Below, piece after piece: positions 26,382 through 34,802 of a stretch of DNA of 64,000 bases. The stretch is from Flavobacterium zhairuonense. Its GTDB lineage: Bacteria > Bacteroidota > Bacteroidia > Flavobacteriales > Flavobacteriaceae. Below the pieces are notes generated by a model. The model was not told the DNA's origin. It did no database searches and saw only the letters and a list, made by a program, of their open reading frames with translations. The translations under genes and the position numbers were made by a program. How positions within the stretch are numbered: position 1 is the first letter of the stretch; every line of letters begins with the position of its first letter. The DNA lies in assembly GCF_004352915.1 (NCBI RefSeq), contig NZ_SJSY01000075.1, forward strand, positions 1-64,000, given 5' to 3'.

Positions 26382-27455
26382 ATGGCATACGAAATATACA
26401 AAGTAGTTAAGGAAGAAAAAATAGCTGAAGTGGCTGCCAAATTTAAAACTACAGTTGAAGAAATAAAGAGATTAAATCCAGATGTACGTTATTTTACCGC
26501 TTTTTTTGGTCCAGAATATATTGGGGCTTTGCAGGATGTAAAAGTTCCTGCAAGAGAAATCCCTCTTAAACAATTAACAGAAGATGCAAAACTGGCAGTA
26601 GGTAATTTATCGTTTACAAATGAAGCCAGATACAGATGTGAACAAAGTGTTGTCACGAAAATTAATGGTATAGTTCAAAATCATGCTGATACCAAATCTG
26701 AGTTTATAGTAGGAAAACAAGAAACCAAAGACGGGCTTTTTGTAAAAATACAAATGACGGATAACATTTTGCAAATGTATCCGGATCAAATGGAAGAAAC
26801 TATTACGCTTGTAAACGATATAGAAAATGTGAAAAGTGATGCAATCTTCCTTGTAAACCCAAATACAGGAAAAATACGAAAAGTGATTAACCATCATGAA
26901 ATAGTGTTTAAATGGAAACAACATCGAGAACATTTGAAAAGTAAATATGCTTTTATACGATCTAAAGAGAACAAAGAGAATCTTGAAAAATTTATAGAAA
27001 TGGCAGGAAATCAGATTTTGTCTGAGCCAAATTTGATTTTAGATTACGAAAGCAAACTCTTTCATCAGCTGTTTTTTGATAAATACCTTGTAACGAACAA
27101 AGATTTACTTGAGCCTTACAAGAAAACTTTTTACTCACAATTGTTTACCGGACTTTCTGTAGGTCTTGAGTTTAGGCAAGATATGCTTTCAGAAACCGAA
27201 CATACCATTGGGGTGCGAAAAGTAGGTGATATGCCAAAAAGTTACGATCGCAGTAAACTTGAACAAATGTATAATGATAAATTTTTGCCTTTGATTAAAT
27301 ACAAATTCTCTGAATTTAATTTTAGTTACAGACAGCGAGATGTTATTAATACCACAGAAAAATGGATTGAAAGCTCAGATGTAACTATGATTGAACAAGT
27401 AAAAAACAATATACAAATCTTGATAGATTATAAACTTAAAAAAATAGAATTATAA
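26382..27455 (+). CDS. LysM-like domain protein, candidate T6SS adaptor or chaperone
   Basis: 357 aa, no signal peptide. Residues 1-55 (YKVVKEEKIAEVAAKFKTTV then EEIKRLNP) match the LysM pattern of a start segment, an Ala-rich helix and an xLNP turn. The remaining 300 residues have no recognised domain; they are soluble, rich in Lys/Glu, and include ENVKSDAIFLVNPNTGKIRK and SVGLEFRQDMLSETEHTIGV. It sits 54 nt after vgrG, and its stop overlaps the start of the PAAR-like gene by one base (TAATG), so the two products are probably made together. Cytoplasmic LysM proteins between VgrG and a PAAR-like protein may help load cargo onto the spike; this is inference. Confidence 0.75.
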   Translation: MAYEIYKVVKEEKIAEVAAKFKTTVEEIKRLNPDVRYFTAFFGPEYIGALQDVKVPAREIPLKQLTEDAKLAVGNLSFTNEARYRCEQSVVTKINGIVQNHADTKSEFIVGKQETKDGLFVKIQMTDNILQMYPDQMEETITLVNDIENVKSDAIFLVNPNTGKIRKVINHHEIVFKWKQHREHLKSKYAFIRSKENKENLEKFIEMAGNQILSEPNLILDYESKLFHQLFFDKYLVTNKDLLEPYKKTFYSQLFTGLSVGLEFRQDMLSETEHTIGVRKVGDMPKSYDRSKLEQMYNDKFLPLIKYKFSEFNFSYRQRDVINTTEKWIESSDVTMIEQVKNNIQILIDYKLKKIEL

Positions 27456-28567
27456 TGGCACAATCATTTGTACCTCAAGGAACATCGGTAATTTGTACTA
27501 TGATGACCTGTGGTTCTCCTCAGGAAATAGGAATTACAAGAAATGCTTATAATATACATACTGAAAAAGGGCAACCGCTTCTTAATATTAATGACAAAAA
27601 GTTATCTGCAGAATTTGGATGTAAAACAACCAAAAAATTTTGGGGAGGATTAAAAGCATTATGTATTGGAATCGCCATTGCCGCAGCAGTTGTTTTAACT
27701 GGTGGCGCAGCAATAGCGGTTGTAGCCATAGCTTTTACAGCAGCAGTAATAGCAACAGGAGTATCAATTTATAAAACAGCACATGCTTGCGATGTTATTT
27801 CTTCTTATGAATGGGTATTCTTTCATGAGACAGTTTATATAGAGGGAGCTAGTGCTTTGTTAAATAGCTCTCAGTTAAGTTGTGCAGAAGGAGGTGGATT
27901 AATAAACATAATCATGAAGCCAGAAATAGCTCAAGATGCAGCGAAATATATAAGTAATAATAATAATAAAGAAATCTTAGCTCAAGAGGGTTCTATGCTT
28001 GCAATGGGATTTATCGGTGTTTACTCGGCTGCAGTTATGGCGCCCGCAGCTTTGGGAGCAGTATCTTCAGCGGCTGCGGTTTCAGCAGTAACAGTTTCTG
28101 CTACTGTTGCTGTAGCAATGTATGCTCCTGGTGAATGGATGGGAGATAAAATTTCAAACGAAGGGGGAGCAAATGTAGCATCAAATGTAAGCGGTGACCT
28201 CGTTGGTACAGCAGTAACGGCAGGTGAGTCTGGAGTTCTAAAAGACGTAGCAGTAGGAACTGTCAAAAATACGGCTAATAAAAGTATACCAACTATGGCA
28301 AGAGGTTTGGCTCAATATGGAGCTGGAAACGTAATGGATAACATAGGGAAAAGTCTTGAAGGTGCTGTACGCTATGCTGTTGGAAAAACTAAATTTAACT
28401 TTTCTATAGATACACCAAGTTTAGGTGGCATGTTATGCAATATTCTTATTGGAACTGCTTCTGATAACTATGAGAATGACTTGGCTAAAGATACAATTTA
28501 TATGAGTGGAGAGTTTGATAAGCAGGATAGAAACAGAGGAATAAATGTAATTGCCTTAACAAAATAA
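27455..28567 (+). CDS. PAAR-like (DUF4280-type) protein with hydrophobic segments, candidate T6SS effector
   Basis: 370 aa. The N-terminus (SFVPQGTSVICTMMTCGSPQ) and a later segment (LLNSSQLSCAEGGGLINIIM, about residues 129-148) together resemble a DUF4280/PAAR-like spike tip: short Cys-containing beta hairpins followed by a C-x-x-GG strand. Between them, about residues 65-105, lies a long Ala/Val/Ile stretch (LCIGIAIAAAVVLTGGAAIA and on), and a second one occurs at about 180-225. The C-terminal 140 residues are unrecognised. Hydrophobic helices in a spike-tip protein suggest a membrane-inserting (pore-forming) effector or helices that need a chaperone. Followed 2 nt later by two paralogous membrane proteins, the likely immunity genes. 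Effector role is inferred. Confidence 0.78.
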   Translation: MAQSFVPQGTSVICTMMTCGSPQEIGITRNAYNIHTEKGQPLLNINDKKLSAEFGCKTTKKFWGGLKALCIGIAIAAAVVLTGGAAIAVVAIAFTAAVIATGVSIYKTAHACDVISSYEWVFFHETVYIEGASALLNSSQLSCAEGGGLINIIMKPEIAQDAAKYISNNNNKEILAQEGSMLAMGFIGVYSAAVMAPAALGAVSSAAAVSAVTVSATVAVAMYAPGEWMGDKISNEGGANVASNVSGDLVGTAVTAGESGVLKDVAVGTVKNTANKSIPTMARGLAQYGAGNVMDNIGKSLEGAVRYAVGKTKFNFSIDTPSLGGMLCNILIGTASDNYENDLAKDTIYMSGEFDKQDRNRGINVIALTK

Positions 28568-28569
28568 TC

Positions 28570-29172
28570 ATGAAAAAAATGATAAATTTTTTAAGAACTG
28601 CATTAGTAATGTTAATCATTATGGGAATTATGAATGGTATTATTAACTACTTTTTTCTATGGGAAAATGATGGAGAAAAATATTGTAAAAAATACATTGA
28701 AAATTCTAGACAAATTAAAATACGAGTTGATGAAAAAGGTTTTAAGGGGCAATTTGGAGGAACTAATTATTTGAAGTATACAATTTATTATAAAGGTATA
28801 ACTGGGGGAAGTGAAGATTATATGTTTTTAGACAATTATTCGCACAAATATTTTAAAATTATGCGTTTTGATTTGAAAGATCCCTCTATTACATCTGGTC
28901 AGAGTTTGCAAATTGATGGAAAAGAATTATGTATAAAGGTCAATAATGAAGAAATAAATAATCCATCTTATGGCACACTTGCTAATCCAATACATGTTTT
29001 TTATTACAAAGGAATTGAAAAGCCAATTCAAAAATATTGGTTTTCAAGAGCAGAAAACAAAGTTGTTTATGAAAGTATCGAACCTACACAAAAAGAATAT
29101 GAGTATAATGTAATTCAGTACTTGACCTATGTAATGTCAGGAAAAGAGTTTAAGGAAAGGTTTGAGAAATAA
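28570..29172 (+). CDS. Membrane-anchored hypothetical protein, candidate immunity protein (copy 1)
   Basis: 200 aa. One N-terminal membrane helix (ALVMLIIMGIMNGIINYFFL), then a soluble domain of about 170 residues with YTIYYKGITGGSEDYMFLDN and EYEYNVIQYLTYVMSGKEFK. No family recognised. The start is 2 nt after the stop of the PAAR-like gene and the stop overlaps the start of copy 2 (TAATG), so all three are probably one transcript with coupled translation. A periplasm-facing, membrane-anchored domain fits protection against an envelope-acting toxin. About half the residues match the next gene. Confidence 0.78.
   Translation: MKKMINFLRTALVMLIIMGIMNGIINYFFLWENDGEKYCKKYIENSRQIKIRVDEKGFKGQFGGTNYLKYTIYYKGITGGSEDYMFLDNYSHKYFKIMRFDLKDPSITSGQSLQIDGKELCIKVNNEEINNPSYGTLANPIHVFYYKGIEKPIQKYWFSRAENKVVYESIEPTQKEYEYNVIQYLTYVMSGKEFKERFEK
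29128..29169 (+). repeat. 42-bp direct repeat, copy 1
   Basis: Bases 29128-29169 and 29727-29768 are identical over 42 nt and encode YVMSGKEFKERFEK at the C-termini of the tandem 200-residue paralogues. Confidence 0.9.
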
Positions 29173-29774
29173 TGAAAAAAGCACAAAGTTTTTTTATCAG
29201 TGCGTTGACAATGTTAGCAATAATTGGTCTCTTAAATGGCATTATCAATTATTTTTTCCTTTGGGAAAATAATGGAAAGAAATATTATCAGCAATACATT
29301 GAGAATTCAAAAGAGATTAAAGTTAGGGTTGATGAAAAAAATTTCAACGAAAAATTTGGTTACACAAGTTATCTTAAGTACACCATTTTTTATAAAGGCA
29401 TTACAGGAGGAAGTAAAGATTACATGTTTTTAGATAATTACACTAACAAATATTATAAAATAATGCGTTTTGATGTAAATAATTTATCAATCACATCAGG
29501 ACAGCGTAAAGTAATAAAAGGAAAAGAATTATATGTAATGGTAAATAATGAAGAAATATATAATCCGGATTACGGTACGCTTGCTAAACCAATACATGTA
29601 TTTAGTTTCAAAGGAGTAAACGAAAAAAAACAGATGAATACTGAGACTGATAATGGAACAATAGGCTGGATAAATTTAGAACCTACTCAACAGGAATATG
29701 AGTACAATGTTACCCAATATTTAACTTATGTAATGTCAGGAAAAGAGTTTAAGGAAAGGTTTGAGAAAAAATAA
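29172..29774 (+). CDS. Membrane-anchored hypothetical protein, candidate immunity protein (copy 2)
   Basis: 200 aa, the same length and layout as copy 1: one N-terminal membrane helix (ALTMLAIIGLLNGIINYFFL) and a soluble domain (KGITGGSKDYMFLDNYTNKY). The central segment around residues 150-170 differs most from copy 1 (KGVNEKKQMNTETDNGTIGW against KGIEKPIQKYWFSRAENKVV), while the last 14 residues are identical even at DNA level. That pattern suggests duplication with diversification of one loop and either recent origin or gene conversion at the 3' end. It may recognise a different effector allele. No family recognised. Confidence 0.78.
   Translation: MKKAQSFFISALTMLAIIGLLNGIINYFFLWENNGKKYYQQYIENSKEIKVRVDEKNFNEKFGYTSYLKYTIFYKGITGGSKDYMFLDNYTNKYYKIMRFDVNNLSITSGQRKVIKGKELYVMVNNEEIYNPDYGTLAKPIHVFSFKGVNEKKQMNTETDNGTIGWINLEPTQQEYEYNVTQYLTYVMSGKEFKERFEKK
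29727..29768 (+). repeat. 42-bp direct repeat, copy 2
   Basis: Identical to 29128-29169, 599 bp downstream; see that entry. Confidence 0.9.
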
Positions 29775-29789
29775 ACAGAAAAAAAATCT

Positions 29790-30557
29790 ATGAAAATAAT
29801 TATCTACTCAACAATTTTATGTGTGCTTTTGCCTTTTGTGCTTTTAATTATACATCGATTATCTGCTAAAAAAGACCATAAAAACAAGGAGTCAATTGTA
29901 CATAAACAAAACTTGAATGTTCAATCAAGAGAATATTTAAAGGAATATTGCAAACAGCTTAATAACCGAAAAAAAATATTTATTTGGTTTTGTATTGCAA
30001 TTACCTCAATCGGACCAATTTGGTTTTTTATTTATACAGTTTCAGAAACTAATGCTCTTGGTAAAGCTCTTATAGGCGAAGAACGTTATAATTCAAGAAT
30101 GGACGATAGTTATCTATATTCGTTCATAATATTAGGATTAACTCTTTTAATCTTGAGTCCACTGGTTTATATTTTTAAAAGTTTTATCAATCAGCAAATA
30201 AGTCTTATAACTTCATTTTCTGATGTGGATTTATTAAAAGTTAGATTTGTAAACGATCGATTATCATTTATAGAAAAATACTTTCCACCATATATAATTA
30301 ACGAAAATGTAATAGTTATTACTCATATATTTCTCGGTAAGATTATTATAGATATTAATAAAATAAATGCGGTAAATTTTAAAAGAATGAGAGTGAAAGG
30401 AGGTTATGTTTATGTATTTGATATTATAACTTCAACTCAGAAAAAAAGAATTTCTTTATCAGACGATAAAATATTAAAAGAAAATCTACTTAATGAAATA
30501 CTTAATATAAATCCAAATGTAAAAATGTTTGAAAAAGAACAGGGATTTTTTGGCTGA
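29790..30557 (+). CDS. Multi-pass membrane protein of the T6SS island, unknown
   Basis: 255 aa. Three membrane helices are visible: residues about 4-24 (IIYSTILCVLLPFVLLIIHR), 64-82 (FIWFCIAITSIGPIWFFIYT) and 110-130 (SFIILGLTLLILSPLVYIFK). A C-terminal soluble domain of about 110 residues follows (ENVIVITHIFLGKIIIDINK ... YVYVFDIITSTQKKRISL), reminiscent of a PH-like beta barrel. No family assigned. It is 15 nt from the preceding gene and likely in the same transcript. Membrane proteins with PH-like domains at the end of such islands may be further immunity proteins. Confidence 0.68.
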   Translation: MKIIIYSTILCVLLPFVLLIIHRLSAKKDHKNKESIVHKQNLNVQSREYLKEYCKQLNNRKKIFIWFCIAITSIGPIWFFIYTVSETNALGKALIGEERYNSRMDDSYLYSFIILGLTLLILSPLVYIFKSFINQQISLITSFSDVDLLKVRFVNDRLSFIEKYFPPYIINENVIVITHIFLGKIIIDINKINAVNFKRMRVKGGYVYVFDIITSTQKKRISLSDDKILKENLLNEILNINPNVKMFEKEQGFFG

Positions 30558-30592
30558 GTTGTAATAGTTGAGAAAACAAAAGGTTTTTAAAA

Positions 30593-31126
30593 ATGAAAAA
30601 GAGAAAAGAATTTGTTTTTAATAATGTAATAACATTTCATTTAGCTTGGATGATTCCTATAAGTATACCATGTATGCTTTTTTACGGATTTTTATATGAA
30701 TATTTATTTAAAGGATCTTTTACATTATCCTTAGTAATAGTTTTTATTACACTTTATTTTGTTTCTATTTGGGCAGTTCTTAAAATGCTATCATTCAAAG
30801 TCATAATCTGGTTTGATGATTATCACTTATATGTGAAGAGAGGTGAAAGGAAATTTGAAAAGTTTTTAAAACAAGATATAATTGGATTTTATTCATATGA
30901 TTACGAAACCACTACTCCTCAGTTATTAAGCTCAAAAATTTCAATACAGTTTTATTTGAAAAACAACAAAAGAATATATCTATATGATGTAGAATATCGT
31001 AACAAATATGAAACAGAAAAAGGTAAGCAATTAAGAAAATTTCTTATTACTGCTCGAGAGGAATTAGGTTTTTCAAAATTAAAATTAAAAAGATTTCAAA
31101 ATGTTTATTGGTACACTATCAATTAA
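30593..31126 (+). CDS. Membrane protein of the T6SS island, unknown
   Basis: 177 aa. Two membrane helices near residues 14-34 (FHLAWMIPISIPCMLFYGFL) and 40-62 (FTLSLVIVFITLYFVSIWAV), then a soluble beta-rich part (KVIIWFDDYHLYVKRGERKF ... NNKRIYLYDVEYRNKYETEK) similar in outline to the PH-like tail of the preceding gene. Last gene of the island; a strong bidirectional hairpin follows. Function unknown. Confidence 0.68.
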   Translation: MKKRKEFVFNNVITFHLAWMIPISIPCMLFYGFLYEYLFKGSFTLSLVIVFITLYFVSIWAVLKMLSFKVIIWFDDYHLYVKRGERKFEKFLKQDIIGFYSYDYETTTPQLLSSKISIQFYLKNNKRIYLYDVEYRNKYETEKGKQLRKFLITAREELGFSKLKLKRFQNVYWYTIN

Positions 31127-31127
31127 A

Positions 31128-31158
31128 AAATGGCGCACGAAAATTTCATGCGCCATTT
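31128..31158. terminator. Bidirectional terminator at the island/starch-locus junction
   Basis: 10-bp perfect stem AAATGGCGCA (31128-31137) with TGCGCCATTT (31149-31158). A/T-runs on both sides serve the convergent genes ending at 31126 (plus) and 31179 (minus). Confidence 0.85.
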
Positions 31159-31178
31159 AATTTTAAACCAAATCGAAT

Positions 31179-34100
31179 TTATTGTATAATCAGTTTTTTA
31201 GTCACTTTAAAATCTTTAGAAGCTATATTTACGATATAAACTCCTGAAGATAAATTATGATTGATTTGTCCTGAAGTTGAAAGTCTTTCAGTCAAAACAG
31301 TTCTTCCGGTCATATCAGAAACTACAATTTCTGTAGCATCTCCAGATTCCAATTCTGGCATTAAAACATGAAATTCATTTCCAGTTGCAGGATTCGGATA
31401 AATTCCAATTATTTTTTCAGTTTCTGATGCATCATTAATTGTTAAAGCAGATTTTCCTGTTCCAACAGTTGTAGGTTCCAATTGCCATTGCGCACTGTAC
31501 CAGCCATCTTGCGAATTTCCGTATTGAGCAGAACCCGTTTGGTTTTCGATATGGATAATGTTTCCAGTTTGCCATCTGTTTCTTAATCTAACCCAAGTTC
31601 CGTCAATATAATCGCTAGACCATTGCGCACTCCAGAAAGTTGTGTCAGTTATATTACATTGTACGGTTCCGGTTTGACTTTCGATGTTCATCAATTCTCC
31701 AGTAGCTACATTTTTAAGCACAAAATAAGTGGCGTCGATAGCGATTTTTTGCCATTTATAGTTGTTTCCTGAAACTGTTGTTCCATAACCAACATTTGTT
31801 CCAGCATCAGATAAGTAAGCGCCAGTCCATCTGTTTTTGATTGTATAATAATTTCCTCCAGTTGCAGTTGAAACTGTTACGGCACAAGTAGCTGTTTTAC
31901 TTCCGTCAACTGTTGTCACGGTAATTGTTGCAGATCCGTTTGCGACAGCGGTAACCAATCCAGAGCTGTTTACAGTTGCCACGGCAGTATTACTTGAACT
32001 ATAATTTACAGCTTTGTTTGTCGCATTTGCAGGATTAACAGTTGGAGTTAGTTGCTGCGTTCCGCCAACATTTAATGAAGCTGATGTTGGACTTAATGTT
32101 ACACTTGTAACTGCAACATTTGCTGCATTTACGGTTACTGCACAAGTTGCCGTTTTTGCTCCGTCCTGAGTAGTAACTGTGATTGTTGCAGAACCAGCAG
32201 CGACAGCAGTTATTAATCCTGATGAATTTACAGTTGCTACAGCCGTATTGCTTGAACTATAAGTTACCGTTTTATTAGTTGCATTTGAAGGATTAACAGT
32301 TGGTGTTAATTGTTGTGTTGCGCCAACTAATAAAGTTGCTGTTGTTGGAGATAAAGTAACTCCTGTTACTGCTACAACAGTTCCTGGGTTTGAATCATAC
32401 CAAGTATTATTCATATACCAGCCATTTTTATCTCGGCTTAAATCGGCAGTTTGGTTGGTTCCGTCGTTAAAGATTAAATTGGTCGAAGTTACATTGGTAA
32501 AAGTATAGCTGTACCAACCATTTCCAGCATCGGTCATGTTTACTCCTGGCCAGTTTACAGTTGCTAAAACTCCTGTTGGTAATGCATTCCAATAATAAAT
32601 TTTAATTCCGGTTCCCCAGTTTGATGGTTTATAGAAATATACCGTAAAATTAGTATTCGGATTTACTGTAATAGTTGCCGAATTCGTTTTATTTCCATCT
32701 TGCGTAGTTGCTGTAATTATAGCTGTTCCCGCAGCAACGGCTGTTACAAGTCCGCTTGAATTTACGGTTGCAATTGCTGTATTGCTTGATGACCAAGTTA
32801 CATTTTTGTTGGTTGCATTTGTAGGCGAAATCGTTGCTGTAAGCTGTTGTGTGTTTCCAGCATATAAACTTGCAGAAGTAGGTGAAACGGCTACAGAAGC
32901 AACCGGAATTGCAGCTACCGTTATAGCAGAAGTTGCTGTTTTGTTTCCGTCTGCAGTTGTAACTGTTATTGTTGTAGTTCCTGCAGCTACCGCTGTTACT
33001 AATCCAGAAGCGTTTACTGTTGCGACGGCTGTATTGCTCGATGTCCAGCTTACATTTTGGTTAGTAGCATTTAAAGGTGCAATAGTTGCATTAAGTTGTT
33101 GCGTAGATCCTAAACCAACCGTTGCTGATGCTGGACTAACCGAAACTCCTGTAACGGCTACAACCGGAGCATTGGTATTGGTTAAAACCAAATACTCATA
33201 AGCTGCAAATGTTCTTGTTGCGCCCGTTGTTAAAGTTACTGAAGCATTGTTATTATAAGGATTTACATAAGTTCCTGCTAGTGCCGCGGGAATAACATAT
33301 GATTTTGAAGCATTTCTCAAATTCGACATTACGATTACTTTTTCTGTACCTAATGTTTTGGTGAAAATACAAATATCATCATTTGCATAAGTCGTTAAAT
33401 CACCACGTCTGATTGCTGCACTTGAAGTTCTGAAATTTAAGATTTTGGCAAAATCTGCAGCAGCAGTTGGATTTTGTGACCAATTAAATTTGAAGTTCGT
33501 CCAAGGCCAGTCTGTTTTTGGCTCGTAGTCGATTTCTTGTCCGCTCATTAAAAAAGGAACGCCTTTCATGTAAGCTGAAACTAAGAAATTGGCAACAATT
33601 CCGTTATGGTTTTTGAATACAACAAAAGGTCTTCTCACACCATCATCATTGGTATAAGTATCGTGATTACCAGTGTATCTAACAATTTGCTGATTTCCGG
33701 TTGCTTTGGCATATTCATAAGTAGTCTGATCCTGGATTCTTTGAGAAACTGGTCCGCCTCCCGCAATATCATATAAACCAGCATGAAACCATCTGTCGCC
33801 ATAATTCATATCGAAACCAACCTGAAAGTTTTCTTGTCTGTCACCTTCGGCTAACATTAATAATTTATGAGATGTGATTCCGCGAAGGTTTGTATTTACT
33901 TCTGACCAGAAATCCAAAGGAGGATTGTTTGCGTAATCGCAACGGTAACCGTCAACGTTTGCAGCAAAAATCCAGTAACGCATGGCATCTTTTATGGCAG
34001 CTCTTGTAGCTGTGCTGTTTAGATCAAGGGCAGCAATATCGGAGAAGTTTCCGAGTTGTTGAATGGTTGTTCCGCTTCTCATGTAATATTCTGGATGTGA

Positions 34101-34550
34101 AGCGATCCAAACATTATCCCATGAAGTTCCGTTGATGGCAATATCTAAAATAACTGCCATTCCTCGGCTGTGAGCACCATCGACCAAAGTTCTTAAGTCT
34201 GAAAGCGAACCATATTCTGATCCTACAGCTTTAAAATCTTTAATGCAATAAGGCGAAGCAGAACTTCTAGAATCAGTACCGTGAGGGTAAATCGGCATTA
34301 AATAAATGACGTTGGTACCGAGTGCTTTTATATTGTCTAATCGGGCGGTTACTCCGGCTAAATCTCCGTTGGCACTAAACGGGCGAATATGAACCTGATA
34401 CATGTTTACATCTCTTGTATCTGGAACACCGGCAAATGGCGTTCCATACTGAGACGGATCTTGCGCATAAACTGAACTTGCAAATAATAACAGAAAACAG
34501 ACTATTGTTTTCGTAAAATGAAATAATCTTGGGGTAATTTTGATTTTCAT
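31179..34550 (-). CDS. T9SS-secreted GH13 alpha-amylase-family protein with Big2, CBM26-like and ricin-like modules
   Basis: 1123 aa. Signal peptide to about residue 30 (LLLFASSVYAQ). GH13 catalytic domain about 35-460: nucleophile Asp205 in GYRCDYAN, acid Glu235 in MLAEGD, third acid Asp297 in TGNHD. Region I reads DIAINGTSW where the family has an Asn-His, so the conserved His is Gly141. After it come two Big2 Ig-like domains, a CBM26-like starch-binding module (VYFYKPSNWGTGIKIYYWNA; NGWYMNNTWYDS), two more Big2 domains, a ricin-type trefoil-like segment (YYTIKNRWTGAYLSDAGTNV and two further copies), and a T9SS tail (IGIYPNPATGNEF). Expected to attack starch outside the cell. Last gene of the starch locus, separated by 252 nt from the GH97 gene. 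Confidence 0.92.
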   Translation of the reverse strand: MKIKITPRLFHFTKTIVCFLLLFASSVYAQDPSQYGTPFAGVPDTRDVNMYQVHIRPFSANGDLAGVTARLDNIKALGTNVIYLMPIYPHGTDSRSSASPYCIKDFKAVGSEYGSLSDLRTLVDGAHSRGMAVILDIAINGTSWDNVWIASHPEYYMRSGTTIQQLGNFSDIAALDLNSTATRAAIKDAMRYWIFAANVDGYRCDYANNPPLDFWSEVNTNLRGITSHKLLMLAEGDRQENFQVGFDMNYGDRWFHAGLYDIAGGGPVSQRIQDQTTYEYAKATGNQQIVRYTGNHDTYTNDDGVRRPFVVFKNHNGIVANFLVSAYMKGVPFLMSGQEIDYEPKTDWPWTNFKFNWSQNPTAAADFAKILNFRTSSAAIRRGDLTTYANDDICIFTKTLGTEKVIVMSNLRNASKSYVIPAALAGTYVNPYNNNASVTLTTGATRTFAAYEYLVLTNTNAPVVAVTGVSVSPASATVGLGSTQQLNATIAPLNATNQNVSWTSSNTAVATVNASGLVTAVAAGTTTITVTTADGNKTATSAITVAAIPVASVAVSPTSASLYAGNTQQLTATISPTNATNKNVTWSSSNTAIATVNSSGLVTAVAAGTAIITATTQDGNKTNSATITVNPNTNFTVYFYKPSNWGTGIKIYYWNALPTGVLATVNWPGVNMTDAGNGWYSYTFTNVTSTNLIFNDGTNQTADLSRDKNGWYMNNTWYDSNPGTVVAVTGVTLSPTTATLLVGATQQLTPTVNPSNATNKTVTYSSSNTAVATVNSSGLITAVAAGSATITVTTQDGAKTATCAVTVNAANVAVTSVTLSPTSASLNVGGTQQLTPTVNPANATNKAVNYSSSNTAVATVNSSGLVTAVANGSATITVTTVDGSKTATCAVTVSTATGGNYYTIKNRWTGAYLSDAGTNVGYGTTVSGNNYKWQKIAIDATYFVLKNVATGELMNIESQTGTVQCNITDTTFWSAQWSSDYIDGTWVRLRNRWQTGNIIHIENQTGSAQYGNSQDGWYSAQWQLEPTTVGTGKSALTINDASETEKIIGIYPNPATGNEFHVLMPELESGDATEIVVSDMTGRTVLTERLSTSGQINHNLSSGVYIVNIASKDFKVTKKLIIQ

Positions 34551-34802
34551 AATTTCGGTTTTTGCATGCTTGTCAGCATCTTTAACTAAAATTCATTCTC
34601 ACTTGCATTGTTTTTAAATTTGACAAACATTTTGTGGTTAATAGTTTTCAAGTCGTAAAATTGTTTTTTGCTCAGAAATGAGCGTAGTTTTTTTCGCCAC
34701 AAAATGCACGAATTAGCACAAATTTTAATCTGCAGCCTTAATTCGTGACATTCGTGTCAAAAAACTTAGAAACTTAGTATCTCAGCTCCTTAGAAGCTTA
34801 AA

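Noticed and set aside
28021..28266. Antisense ORF rich in Ala/Thr inside the PAAR-like gene
   Set aside because: Mirror of the Ala-rich hydrophobic segment; no independent support.
22166..31126. Complete T6SS locus
   Set aside because: Only Hcp-like, VgrG and PAAR-like components are present; sheath, baseplate, membrane complex and ATPase genes are absent.
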